Shown here piece by piece: positions 29,740-40,050 of a stretch of DNA of 64,000 nucleotides. The stretch comes from Prorocentrum cordatum. Taxonomy: Eukaryota > Sar > Dinophyceae > Prorocentrales > Prorocentraceae. The stretch is taken from the NCBI GenBank assembly GCA_963575745.1, contig CAUYUJ010014260.1, positions 138,501 to 202,500 on the forward strand, given 5' to 3'. The notes below the pieces were generated by a model that saw nothing but the letters and a program-made list of their open reading frames with translations, ran no database searches and was not told the origin of the DNA. How positions within the stretch are numbered: the stretch's first letter is position 1; the number at the start of each line of letters is the position of its first letter. Both the position numbers and the translations under genes were made by a program.

Positions 29740-30900
29740 CGAGGACCCAACTCCCAAATTTTCCAGGCGCTCCCAGGGTCGGCCGCATGGATCTTCCAAG
29801 GGCAATCGTGCCCCCAAGATGATCCAAGATGGCCCCGAGCTGTCCACAGATCGCTCCACGACGTCCAAGATGGCCCACAGATGTCGCGAGAGGCTCCTAA
29901 GACGGCCCAAGAGGGCTCCAAGAGACCACACCAAGAGGGCCCCGAGATACCCAATCATTCATTCCCCGATTGCATTCAAAAGATTTTAGTGTTCTCGCCT
30001 TTTCGGGCTTTCGACGCTCCAAGACGGCCAGGCCCCCAAGATCGGCCCAAGACGGCCCAAAAGACAGCCCATGGCCCCAAGAGGGGGGACACGAACCGAC
30101 ATTTCGAGCTCTAAGAGGCCCCCAAGAGAACCCCGAGAGGTCCCCAATACACTCCCAAATCGAATTCAAGAGGCTTCCAAGAGGCCTCCACAGAGATTCC
30201 TACAGGCACACCAGAGGACTCTGACCTACAACCCAGACGCGGTGGCGGCGTGGGCCGAGGCCACTGCCTGCTGGCTTGCAGCAAGGGCGCACGGCTTGCC
30301 AAAGTTTCGGTAGTTTTTCCCAAGTCGTCGGTCTTCCCGCTCCAGACGGCCCCAAGATGGCTCCAAGGTGTCTCCAAGACGGGCGGAGATGCCCCACAGA
30401 TGGCCCAAGATGGAAAGAAAGGGGTCTGAGGGCCGCGAGACGTCCCCTAGAGTGCTCCAAGACGCCAGAGATGGGGCCGTGAGACGGCTCAAGAGGCCTA
30501 GCCCCAAGAGGGCCCCAAGAGGGCTAATCGAAGACAGCTCATAGGGCCCCAGGAACAACAAATCATCAACATATATTCGGAGAACGTCTGCTTTTAGCAT
30601 ACTCGGTTTGTGGGTTCTCACGGAGTCCAACACTGCTCAAGAGGCCCCAGATATGGCCCCAAGACGCTGCAAGGGGGCCCCAAGACGGTCCAAACGACCT
30701 AGCAAGCAGCCCACGAAGGCCCCGAGAGGGGACACGCGAAATGGGACTTCGAGCCCTCCGCCCCAAGAAGACCCCCGAGACCGCTAACAGCCCTCCAAGA
30801 AGCCCCAAAGAGGACCTAAGAACCCTCCAAGGGTTGCAACTCAATTCCCCCCAAACCCCAAACGGTTCTAAGCGGCATGAAGAGACATCGAGATTGTCTA
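29740..30900 (-). repeat. CCAAGAGG-type repeats (inverted CTCTTGGGG family)
   Basis: CCCAAGA, GCCCCAAGAGG and AAGACGGCC motifs at multiples of about 10-11 bases. A conserved-box remnant with TTCTCGCCTTTTCGGGCTTT lies at about 29990-30012. About 30230-30300 is less repetitive. A short copia-like RT motif is embedded at about 30546-30620. Confidence 0.7.
30546..30620 (-). pseudogene. Tiny Ty1/copia-like RT remnant
   Basis: The minus strand encodes KADVLRIYVDDLLFLGPYE. IYVDDLL is the characteristic active-site motif of Ty1/copia reverse transcriptases, and the hydrophobic residues on both sides also fit. Similarity stops abruptly on both sides in repeat sequence, so only about 20-25 codons remain. 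Chance cannot be fully excluded for so short a match. Confidence 0.4.
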
Positions 30901-31339
30901 CAAAACGACCCCCCCGCCCAGAGAGGTTCCAGGGGGAAAAACATCAGACTCCTCCGGAATACTTTCGAATTCATCCCACTATACATGTAATGCACTCCAA
31001 CGAGCCTTCCAATCGTCTGCGGTCCAGATGACTTCCGAGGCCGTCCTCTTCCTTCCCAAACCCCTTTTGCTTCCCATGCACCCCCGACCATGAAGCGATC
31101 GAGCGACCTGATTCCCCATTGCGTCGTGAAAAGCAACGGGAAGACTTTCGTTCATTTCGACCTCTAAACCCTCACCAAGAAAGCTCTGACACGCCTCCAA
31201 GAAGATCCCGTAGCGGAAGATCCGCGAATGCTTTCATGGTTGCCTCTTGTCGTCATCGTAATGCATGCCCCTCCCACTCTCGACCCAGCTCAAGCATGGT
31301 GGCGGAATGGTCCGAAGGCCACTGGACAGTGTCCAATCA
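30901..31339. other. Unassigned sequence
   Basis: No recognised gene. Minus-strand frames of 73-106 codons are present but carry no family signature. Confidence 0.3.
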
Positions 31340-31540
31340 AGAAGACTGATACCCAGGGTTCGCGATACGGACATTGCAACTGGACAAGTATTTGCAATGT
31401 GCATTCACGTGGTGCTGCCACAAGCACCCTGAGGGCTTCACAAGCGATGCAAGTGTAAACGGCTTGCTTCCCAAGTATCCGATTGTCGTTAACAATTGTG
31501 TACAACATCATTGCACATGTATGGCACGGATGCGCGCTCG
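31340..31540. repeat. Solitary diverged monomer of the 285-bp satellite
   Basis: The blocks GGTTCGCGATACGGACATTG, GTGCATTCACGTGGTGCTGC, then GGCTTCACAAGCGATGCA and AAGTATCCGATTGTCGTTA follow the order of the satellite at 23.1-27.2 kb. Confidence 0.65.
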
Positions 31541-32673
31541 TGCACGAAACACATTACATGGTGGGCACATTTGAACGTGCAAACGATGCCCTTTGCCGCA
31601 ACCTGTCCGTGTTTATCAATCTGGCACTGGCATTTGCACAAATCCGCCACCGTAATGTAGCATACATAACGGAATGTCCTCGCGTCTCCTCAAGCTATCC
31701 GTATTGGGTGCTCTGACCACTTAAGAAAAAAGGCCCAGAGCGCCATCGCTGAAGTTTGTGGGGGCTTGTCGTGTGGCTTCTCGGGATCGCGGCGTGACTT
31801 TCCCCGAAGTCACACAGGGTTGAAACACGAGTTCTCTCGTATTTTTTCGCACTGAAGGGTCATCCCCCCAACTAGAGGAGGAGGAGGAGGAGGAGGAGGA
31901 GGAGGAGGAGGAGGAGGAGGAGGAGGAGAAGCCTAGAGCCCCTATCATGCCTCTATGAGCCCCCCAGAGGCCCTCGAGACGTCCCCGAGGGCCCAAACCC
32001 ATACGCCGAGATGCCAAGAGGCACCCAAAAAGCCCACGCGCGGCGCCCATGAGGTACCCACGAAGCCCCGAGACCCCTTCAGGAGGCACCCCAAGAGACC
32101 CCGACAAGCATACAGGAAACTCTGGCCCTTAACCCAAGCATGATGAAGACATTGGCCGAATAAAACTATATACGATGCTGCTCCATCGACGCAGTGCGGC
32201 ATCGATCCTTGCTGGATTCGAGGCGCTGCAGATGGTAATAATTGTTGCGTCAATGGTGAGCCCTCGGACTTTGATCCCTTTTCGCTGGATACTGTGCTGC
32301 GGCATTCCCAAGAGATGATGCACACTTGGTACCAAGCCTCCACGCCAAAACAACTGCGTCTTTTCTGCGCGGATGCTTGCCCGTCAACTGATTACGTAGC
32401 ACCCCACAACTCGCCATCGCTCGGACGTCCATTCCCTGTGCTTTTTCCGGTTTCGTGCGTGGTTTTTTCGCGAGATGGTCAAGGATGCTCCTCGATGGCC
32501 CTCGCCGAGAAAAAATGCACACGTCCGAGCGATGCCAGGACAATTGCGGATCAGACTGAGGGGGCGGCGCGGGGAGGGTCGCGGATGAGTCAGTGGGGTG
32601 GGTCGTGACTGCGGGTGGGCCGCGGAGGGGGCGACATCAGCAACTGCAACAGCAACAGCAACAACAACAACAA
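31541..32673. other. Unassigned sequence with a short GGA tract
   Basis: A GGA run lies at about 31876-31927, followed by a short CCCAAGAG/CCCCGAG patch (to about 32110). CAACAG triplets start near 32640 and lead into the next repeat unit. Open frames on both strands at 32129-32608 show no family motif. Confidence 0.3.
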
Positions 32674-33442
32674 CAATTACTAGCACGTGGGGACACACCG
32701 TTCTCACCAGTGCCAGGGTTTTCATAGGAGGCGGGCAATACCCCCACTTTGTGGGGGGGCCGGTTCAAGCTCTACCAAATTTCCAAACGACTCTTCGCCA
32801 CCACCCACACCCAGCTTCCCGCCCTATGACGTTCGGACACTTCACTTCGTGGCATGCGGACGACCGTGGCTACTATTCAGGGCCCCGCGGCCGACGACGA
32901 CGGCGTGCGCGCGCGAAGAAAAAACGAATGTGTCCCGCATGGTATTATTTGACAGGGATGATGGCCCTGGCAGGTGCGCAACCGTTGTTGCAGAAGTTCG
33001 AAAAAGTTGCTCGCAAAAGCCCGTTTGACAGAAATGTTTAAAAAGTGTTGGGTTTCCTACGAATCCGCAAGAGCGCGCGGGATGAAATTTTGACATTTTT
33101 TTTGAAAAACCATTGTTTTTTTTGATGTTTTTATGTTAAAATCGCTACGAAAACTAAGGTTTTGGAAGGATTTCGTCTTGCGCGCGCGAATGTCCACTTT
33201 ACCTTATTTTTTGCAAGGGATTCTTGAAGTTTGGTTATGTTAGAACAAGAAATGTCCACTTTAGCTTATTTTTTGCAAGGGAAAACGGGGGACAACAAAA
33301 CAACCGGATCCGGACACCCCGTTTTGCCTGAGACTTCCTCACGAAAATGATGAAAATGTGGCTGCGGCCTAGGCGCGGCGAGGGGGCCGCGCACCAGGGG
33401 TCCCAACAATAATTATTCTTTAGAATAAATAATGTTCAACAA
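32674..33442 (+). repeat. ~770-bp unit, copy 1
   Basis: The unit starts in CAA repeats (CAATTACTAGCACGTGG) and ends with GGGGTCCCAACAATAATTATT, a palindrome (TTATTCT-TT-AGAATAA, 33413-33428) and ATAATGTTCAACAACAA. The next copy starts 769 bp later with the same sequence. An intact 71-codon plus-strand frame (32826-33041) with a basic segment GRRRRRARAKKKR lies inside, but its frame is not kept in the diverged half-copy at 59.6 kb, so I do not call it a gene. The CAA boundary and copy number suggest a retroposed sequence with a simple-repeat tail, or a satellite seeded from one. Confidence 0.88.
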
Positions 33443-34206
33443 CAATTACTAGCACGTGGGGACACTCCGTTCTCACCAGTGCCAGGGTTTTCATAGGAGG
33501 CGGGCAATACCCCCACTTTGTGGGGGGGCCGGTTCAAGCTCTACCAAATTTCCAAACGACTCTTCGCCACCACCCACACCCAGCTTCCCGCCCTATGACG
33601 TTCGGACACTTCACTTCGTGGCATGCGGACGACCGTGGCTACTATTCAGGGCCCCGCGGCCGACGACGACGGCGTGCGCGCGCGAAGAAAAAACGAATGT
33701 GTCCCGCATGGTATTATTTGACAGGGATGATGGCCCTGGCAGGTGCGCAACCGTTGTTGCAGAAGTTCGAAAAAGTTGCTCGCAAAAGCCCGTTTGACAG
33801 AAATGTTTAAAAAGTGTTGGGTTTCCTACGAATCCGCAAGAGCGCGCGGGATGAAATTTTGACACTTTTTTTTTTTGAAAAACCATTGGTTTTTTGATGT
33901 TTTTATGTTAAAATCGCTACGAACACTAAGGTTTTGGAAGGATTTCGTCTTGCGCGCGCGAATGTCCACTTTACCTTATTTTTTGCAAGGGATTCTTGAA
34001 GTTTGGTTATGTTAGAACAAGAAATGTCCACTTTAGCTTATTTTTTGCAAGGGAAAACCGATCGTAACAACACAACCGGATCTGGTACACATCGTTTTGC
34101 CTGAGACTTCCTCACGAAAATTATGAAAACGTGGCTGCGGCCTAGGCGCGGCGGGGGGGCCATGCACCAGGGGTCCCAACAATAATTATTCTTTAGAAGA
34201 AATAAT
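33443..34206 (+). repeat. ~770-bp unit, copy 2
   Basis: Nearly identical to copy 1 over its full length, with scattered substitutions and small indels in T-runs. The terminal palindrome is damaged (AGAAGAA in place of AGAATAA, about 34195-34202). It ends in ATAATGTTCAACAACAGCAG. Confidence 0.88.
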
Positions 34207-34365
34207 GTTCAACAACAGCAGCAACAGCAACAGCAACAGCAACAACAACAACAGCACCAGCACCAGCACCAGCAGCAGCAGCAGCAGCACCACCACCACC
34301 AACACCACCACCACCAACAACAAAAACAACAACAACAACAACAACAGCAGCAACACAACAAGCAA
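34207..34365. repeat. CAR/CAM triplet microsatellite
   Basis: CAG, CAA and CAC units in blocks (CAGCAA, CAACAA, CAGCAC, CACCAC). Lies at the 3' end of the second ~770-bp unit. Confidence 0.9.
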
Positions 34366-34741
34366 TGCCAAGGCTCTGCGCCGCGGGTCCCCACTTCGGC
34401 CACGCACCCAAGGATGGTGCAAAACCGTTCGGCCCCCCTCTCGGGCGTGGGCGAGACTGGGTGTAGTGGAACCTGGTTCAGTAATGGGTTCCAGGGAAGG
34501 CCCCCCCGCCCCATGTACTGACACAAATTTTAGGCCTCGGGGCTTGGAGGCGGCAAGGGGGTCTGAACTGGTTGGGACATCAGGAAGTCGGTCAGGAGGG
34601 GTGGATGGAAGCAACTCTGCTCAAAATCGGTCCCTGGATCCAGGACCCCTCCCCATGTCCATCTGGTGCGAGTCTTCGCCTCTGATCCGTTTCTGGTAGT
34701 CCCGGGGTCCGAAAATAGCCTCCCTCCAAAGACAGAAAAAT
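34366..34741. other. Unassigned sequence
   Basis: No recognised gene; separates the ~770-bp units from the first satellite cassette. Confidence 0.3.
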
Positions 34742-36552
34742 TAGCCGGGCGAAGGACCCAACCATATGTAGTTGTGCGTACCGTCGTTGTACGCACCGCA
34801 TTCGGAGGAGCTCCCTACAGGGCCACGAAACGTGTGAGGGGTGTGCCAAAATTCGTCCGGTGGGCGCATGCGAAAGCAGCCACTGGGGCTGTTGGTGGAA
34901 TTCCCGATGGGGCCACGAAGCGCTGAGAGGTGTGCCGAAATAGGTGCGGTGGGCGCATGCGAACGCAGCCGCTGGGGCCGTCAGTGGAGCTACCTCTGGG
35001 GCCGCGAAACGTGTGATGGCTGTGCCGAAATGGGTGCGGTGGGCGCATGCGGGCGCAGCCACAGGCGCCTTCGGTGAAGCTCCTTATGGGGCCACGAAAC
35101 GCTTGAGGGGTGCGCCGGAATGTGCGTGGGTGACGCATGCGGGCGGTGGCACTGGGGCCCTCGGTGGCGCTCCCTATGGGGCCAAGAAGCGTGTGAGGAG
35201 TGTGCCGAAATGGGTGCGCGGGACGCGTGCAAACGTACAAGTGGTTTGACAAAGTGGGTGTGGGGGACGCATGCGGGCGGCGGCACTGGGGCCGTCAGTG
35301 GAGCTCCATCAGGGGCCACGAAACGTGTGAGGGGTGTGTCGAATTGTGTGTGGGGGACGCATGCGGGCGGCAGCACTGGGGCCTTCGGCGGAGTTCCGTA
35401 TGGGGCCACGAAACGTGTGAGGGATGTGTCGAATTGTGTGTGGGGGACGCATGCGGGCGGCAGCACTGGGGCCTTCGGCGGAGCTCCTATGGGGCCACGA
35501 AACGTGTGAGGGGTGTGCCGAATTGGGTGTGGGGGACGCATGCGGGCGGCACTGGGGCCTTCGGTGGAGCTCCCTATGGGCCCGAAACGTGTGAGGGGTG
35601 TGCCGAATTGGGTGTGGGTGACGCATGCGGGCGGCAGCACTGGGGCCTTCGGCGGAGCTCCTATGGGGCCACGAAACGTGTGAGGGGTGTGCCGAATTGG
35701 GTGTGGGTGACGCATGCGGGCGGGCACTGGGCAGCTCCTAGGGCCACGAACCGTGTGAGGTGTGTGCCGGGGTGTGGCGACGCATGAGGTGCTCCTATGG
35801 GGCCACGAAACGTGTGAGGGGTGTGCCGAAATTGGGTGTGGGTGACGCATGCGGGCGGCAGCACTGGGGCCTTCGGTGGAGCTCCTATGGGGCTACGAAA
35901 CGTTGACCTGGGTGGGTGAAACGCAGGGAAGAGGGGGAGGAGGGAGGGGGCAGCGGGAGGAGGAGGGAACGCGGGGCACCGTCTCTTCAAAACGTGAGGG
36001 GTCGTGGGGCCACGAAGCGTGTGAGGGGTGTGCCGGGGTGACGCATGCGGGCGGCAGCACTGGGGCCTTCGGCGGAGCTCCTATGGGGCCCCGAAACGTG
36101 TGAGGGTGTGCCGAATGGGTGTGGGTGACGCATGCGGGCGGCAGCACTGGGGCCTTCGGCGGAGCTCCTATGGGGCCACGAAACGTGTGAGGGGTGTGCC
36201 GAATTGGGTGTGGGTGGCAGCACTGGGGCATGGAGCGGGGAACGTGCCGAATTGCACATGCGGGCGGCAGCACTGGGGCCTTCGGCGGAGCTCCTATGGG
36301 GCCACGAAACGTGTGAGGGGTGTGCCGAATTGGGTGTGATGACGCATGCGGGCGGAAGCACTAGGGCCTTCGGCGGAGCTCCTATGGGGCTACGAAACGG
36401 TGTACTGGGTGGGTGAATCGCAAGGAAGAGGGGGAGGAGGGGGGAGGAGGGGGAGGAGGAGGAGAGGAGAGGAGAGGAGAGGAGAGGATAGGAGGACGCG
36501 GGGACCGTCTCTTCAAAACGAGGACCCAACACCACAAGATGGTTGGGAAAAA
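34742..36552 (+). repeat. Satellite cassette A (header, ~89-bp array, footer)
   Basis: Header: GGCGAAGGACCCAACCATATG near 34748. Then about 20 diverged units of about 89 bp built on CTTCGGCGGAGCTCCTATGG, CCACGAAACGTGTGAGG, TGCCGAATTGGGTGTGG and GACGCATGCGGGCGGCAGCA. Footer: a GGA/GGGGAGG tract, then ACCGTCTCTTCAAAACGAGG, ACCCAACACCACA and GATGGTTGGG ending near 36547. CCCAACCAT in the header is the reverse complement of ATGGTTGGG in the footer. A partial footer at about 35927-35996 jumps back into array sequence, which looks like a recombination scar. Because 89 is not a multiple of three, frames shift. Confidence 0.85.
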
Positions 36553-36554
36553 AT

Positions 36555-38215
36555 AGCCGGGCGAAGGACCCAACCATATGTAGTTGTGCGTGCCGTCGTT
36601 GTACGCACCGCATCCGGAGGAGCTCCCTACAGGGCGACGAAACGTGTGAGGGGTGTGCCAAAATTCGTTCGGTGGGCGCATGCGAAAGCAGCCACTGGGG
36701 CTGTTGGTGGAATTCCCGATGGGGCCACGAAGCACTGAGAGGTGTGCCGAAATAGTGCGGTGGGCGCATGCGAACGCAGCCAGTGGGGCCGTCAGTGGAG
36801 CTACCTCTGGGGCCGCGAAACGTGTGATGGCTGTGCCGAAATGGGTGCGGTGGGCGCATGCGAGCGCAGCCACAGGCGCCTTCGGTGGAGCTCCTTATGG
36901 GGCCACGAAACGCTTGAGGGGTGCGCCGGAAAGTGCGTGGGTGACGCATGCGGGCGGTGGCACCGGGGCCTTCGGTGGCGCTCCCTATGGGGCCACGAAG
37001 CGTGTGAAGGGTGTGTCGTAGAGTTGGCGGGACGCCGTGCAAATCGTAAAAGTGGTTGACAAAGTGGGCGTTGGGGACGGGGGACCCATCGCGGGGCGGC
37101 CGGCACTGGGGCCGTCGTGGAGACCATTTGGGGGCCACGAAACGTGTGAGGGGTGTGCCGAAATGGGTGCGCGGGACGCATGCGGACGGCAGCCATGGGG
37201 CCTTCGGTGGAGCTCCCTATGGGGCCACGAAACGTGTGAGGGGTGTGCCGAAATGGGTGTGCGGGACGGCAGCACTGGGGCCTTCGGTGGAGCTCCCTGT
37301 GGGGCCACGAAACGTGTGAGGGGTGTGCCGAAATGGGTGTGCGGGACGCATGCGGACGGCAGCACTGGGGCTTTCGGTGGAGCTCCCTGTGGGGCCACGA
37401 AACGTGTGAGGGGCTCCTTTTTGTTGTGCCGACTAGGATGTGGGTGACGCATGCGCGGCAGGCAGCACACTGGGGCCTTCGGCGGATCTTATTATTGGGG
37501 CACGATACACGTTGTGAGGGGTGTGCCGAATTGGGTGTGATGAACGGCATGCGGGCGGGCAAGCACTCACCCGCACCTTCGCGACAGTGCTCTGATTGGG
37601 GTCACGAAGCGTATTGAAGGGTGTGCCCCGAGTTGGGTTGGGGGGACTTGGACGCATGCGGGCGGCAGCACTGGGGCCTTCGGTGGAGCTCCTATGGGGC
37701 CACGAAGCGTGTGAGGGGTGTGCCGAATTGGGTGTGGGGGACGCATGCGGGCGGCAGCACTGGGGCCTTCGGCGGAGCTCATATGGGGCCACGAAACGTG
37801 TGAGGGGTGTGCCGAATTGGGTTTGGGGGACGCATGCGGGCGGCAGCACTGGGGCCTTCGGCGGAGCTCCTATGGGGCCACGAAACTTGTGAGGGGTGTG
37901 CCAAATTGGGTGTGGGGGACGCATGCGGGCGGCAGCACTGGGGCCTTCGGCGGAGCTCCTATGGGGCCACGAAACGTGTGAGGGGTGTGCCAAATTGGGT
38001 GTGGGGGACGCATGCGGGCGGCAGCGCTGGGGCCTTCGGCGGAGTTCCTATGAGCCACGAAACGTGTGAGGGGTGTGCCGAAATGGGTGTGGGGGACGCG
38101 GAGGGGGAGGAGGGAGGAGGGGGCAGAGGAGGAGAGAGCAGAGCAGAGAAGGACGCGGGGCACCGTCTCTTCGAAACGATTACCCAACACCACAGGATGG
38201 TTGGGAAAAAAACTC
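36555..38215 (+). repeat. Satellite cassette B, abutting A
   Basis: Header begins near 36558 directly after the footer of A, and the first several hundred bases repeat those of A closely. The array continues to about 38095 and the footer (GGGGAGGAGG tract, ACCGTCTCTTCGAAACGAT, then GATGGTTGGG) ends near 38207. Head-to-tail joining of whole cassettes shows that the cassette, not only the 89-bp unit, is an amplification unit. Confidence 0.85.
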
Positions 38216-38560
38216 GTCGCGAAAGGTGAAGGATCCCAGTGGCGCTCCAAGAAATCTTCCCGACACCCCCGCCGCGAAGAACCCAAGATTCCCAGAACCT
38301 TCCAACAAAAACTTCCAAAAAACTCTGTCGCGAAGAATCCGGGATTTCTGGAACCTTCCAATAAAAACATCACAGAAGTCTCGTCACGAAGAATCCAGGA
38401 TTCCCAGAACCGTCCACAAAACCTTCCAAACACCCTCGCCACGAAGAGTTCAAGATTCCTGGAACCTTCCAACAGCCTTCCGAAAACCCTCGTCACGGAG
38501 AATCCAGGATTCCTGGAAACTTCTTACAAATTTATCCCAACGCGACCCTACCTAGGAGTT
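38216..38560. repeat. GAAGAATCCAGGATTCC-type minisatellite
   Basis: Diverged units with CGAAGAATCC, GGATTCCTGGAACCTTCCAA and ACCCTCGTCACG blocks, about 60 bp apart. Related sequence is at 39655-40015 and 41890-42035, always next to a cassette end or between cassettes. Confidence 0.7.
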
Positions 38561-38569
38561 GGAGCATTT

Positions 38570-38702
38570 AGGAAAGCAGCAGTTACATCTACACCGACAG
38601 CTACATTTACATCTACACCATACATCTACATCATCAACAGCGAGACTCACATCTACATCTACATCTACACCTACATATACACCTACATCTACAGCTACAT
38701 CT
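38570..38702. repeat. CATCTA/CACCTA microsatellite
   Basis: ACATCTACATCTAC units with ACACCTAC variants. Confidence 0.88.
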
Positions 38703-39240
38703 ACATATGATACGATATGATGTGCAGCGCTATGATATGCTATGTATCGCTATGATTTGCTATGATTTGCTTTGCTGCGCTATGCTATGCTATGCTATGC
38801 TATGCTATGCTAGGGTACGCTCGGTCGCGCTGTGTTATGCTAAACTATGCTATACCATGATATACTGCGCTATGGTATACTATGTTATGCTATGCCGCGC
38901 TCTGCTATGCTATGCTATGCAATGCTGCGTTATTATGTACTATGCTAGGCTATGATTTGATATGCTATGCTGCGCTATGCTATGCACTGCTATGTTAGGC
39001 TATGCTGCGCGATGCGTGTTATGATATGCTGTGTTATGATGTGCTATGCTATGATATGCTGCGCTGTGCTATGCTATGCTATGCTCTGCTAAGCTACGAT
39101 ATGATATGCTATACTATGCTATGCAATGCTGCGCTATGCTATGCTATGATATGATATGATATGATATGATATGATATGATATGCTGAACTATGCGTTGCT
39201 ATGCGTGGCTATGCTATGCTGTGATATGCTGTGCTAATGC
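38703..39240. repeat. TATGC pentamer array
   Basis: Five-base units of TATGC with GATAT, TGCGC and TAGGC variants. It merges without a break into the TAAGC array to its right. Confidence 0.9.
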
Positions 39241-39522
39241 TGCGCTGCGCTATTCTGCGCTGCGCTAAGCTAAACTAAGGTAAGCTAAGCCATGGTAAGC
39301 TAAGCTACGCTAAGCTAAGGTAGGCTTGGCTAAGCTAAGTTAAGCTAAGCTAAGTCAAGCTAAGCTAAGACAAGCAGAGCTAGGATCAGCTAGGCGAAGC
39401 TAAGCTAAGCTAAGCTAAGCTATGGTAAGCTAAGCTAAGCTAAGCTAAGGTAGGCTTGGCTAAGCTAAGCTAAGATGAGAAAAACTAAGCTAAGCTCAGC
39501 TAGGCTAAGCGAAGCTAAGCTA
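39241..39522. repeat. TAAGC pentamer array
   Basis: Five-base units of TAAGC with TAGGC, TACGC and GCTTGGC variants. It appears to derive from the TATGC array by one base change. Confidence 0.9.
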
Positions 39523-39654
39523 GCAGGGGCGGGGGGAACCGCGGGGCGTATCCTGGGGGAACCGCGGGGCGGATGCCGGGGGAACCGCCCAGGGCGGGGT
39601 CCACTGCCCGGCCCTTTAAGCACACACGGTAAGAACCCTTCTAGGCAGAGCCTA
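39523..39654. repeat. GGGGGAACCGC short tandem repeat
   Basis: Three units of about 24 bp (GGGGGAACCGCGGGGCG and variants, about 39530-39592), then a short spacer. Confidence 0.75.
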
Positions 39655-40050
39655 GGTATGGAAAAACCTTCCAAAAACATTCGCCACGAAGAATCAATGA
39701 TTCCAGAAACAATCCAAAAACGCTTCCAAAAACCCTCCAACCAACTTCACAAAAACCTTCATGACGAAAATTCTTGTATTTTTCAAAGGGTTTCAGGAAT
39801 CCGGGATTCTTCGTGACGAGGGTTGTTGGAAGGTTGTTTGAAAGGCTTGTTCCGAAAAGCTTTTAAATATCTGCCAAAACCCTTCCAACAGATCCTTACA
39901 AAACCGTCCAAAAACCTGCCAACAACCTTCTACACACAAACCCTACAAAAAAACGTTACAACAACCTCCCAAACACCTTCCAGCAAACCTTCCAACATTT
40001 AGCGAGTACGCCCAACACATGTTCAAAACCGTATAAAACCGTTCAAACAA
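39655..40050. repeat. GAAGAATC / CCTTCCAA-type minisatellite
   Basis: Diverged ACCTTCCAAAAAC, CACGAAGAATC and ACAACCTTC motifs up to the next cassette header. Related to 38216-38560. Confidence 0.65.

Noticed and set aside
28551-29989. Long Gly/Arg, Ser and Leu/Pro frames around 29 kb
   Set aside because: Produced by GGA and TCC tracts; frames are open on both strands.
32826-33041. 71-codon frame with an Arg/Lys-rich block, present intact in three ~770-bp units
   Set aside because: The copies are too alike to test selection, and the diverged half-copy at 59.6 kb breaks the frame by indels. I treat it as repeat sequence until transcripts are shown.
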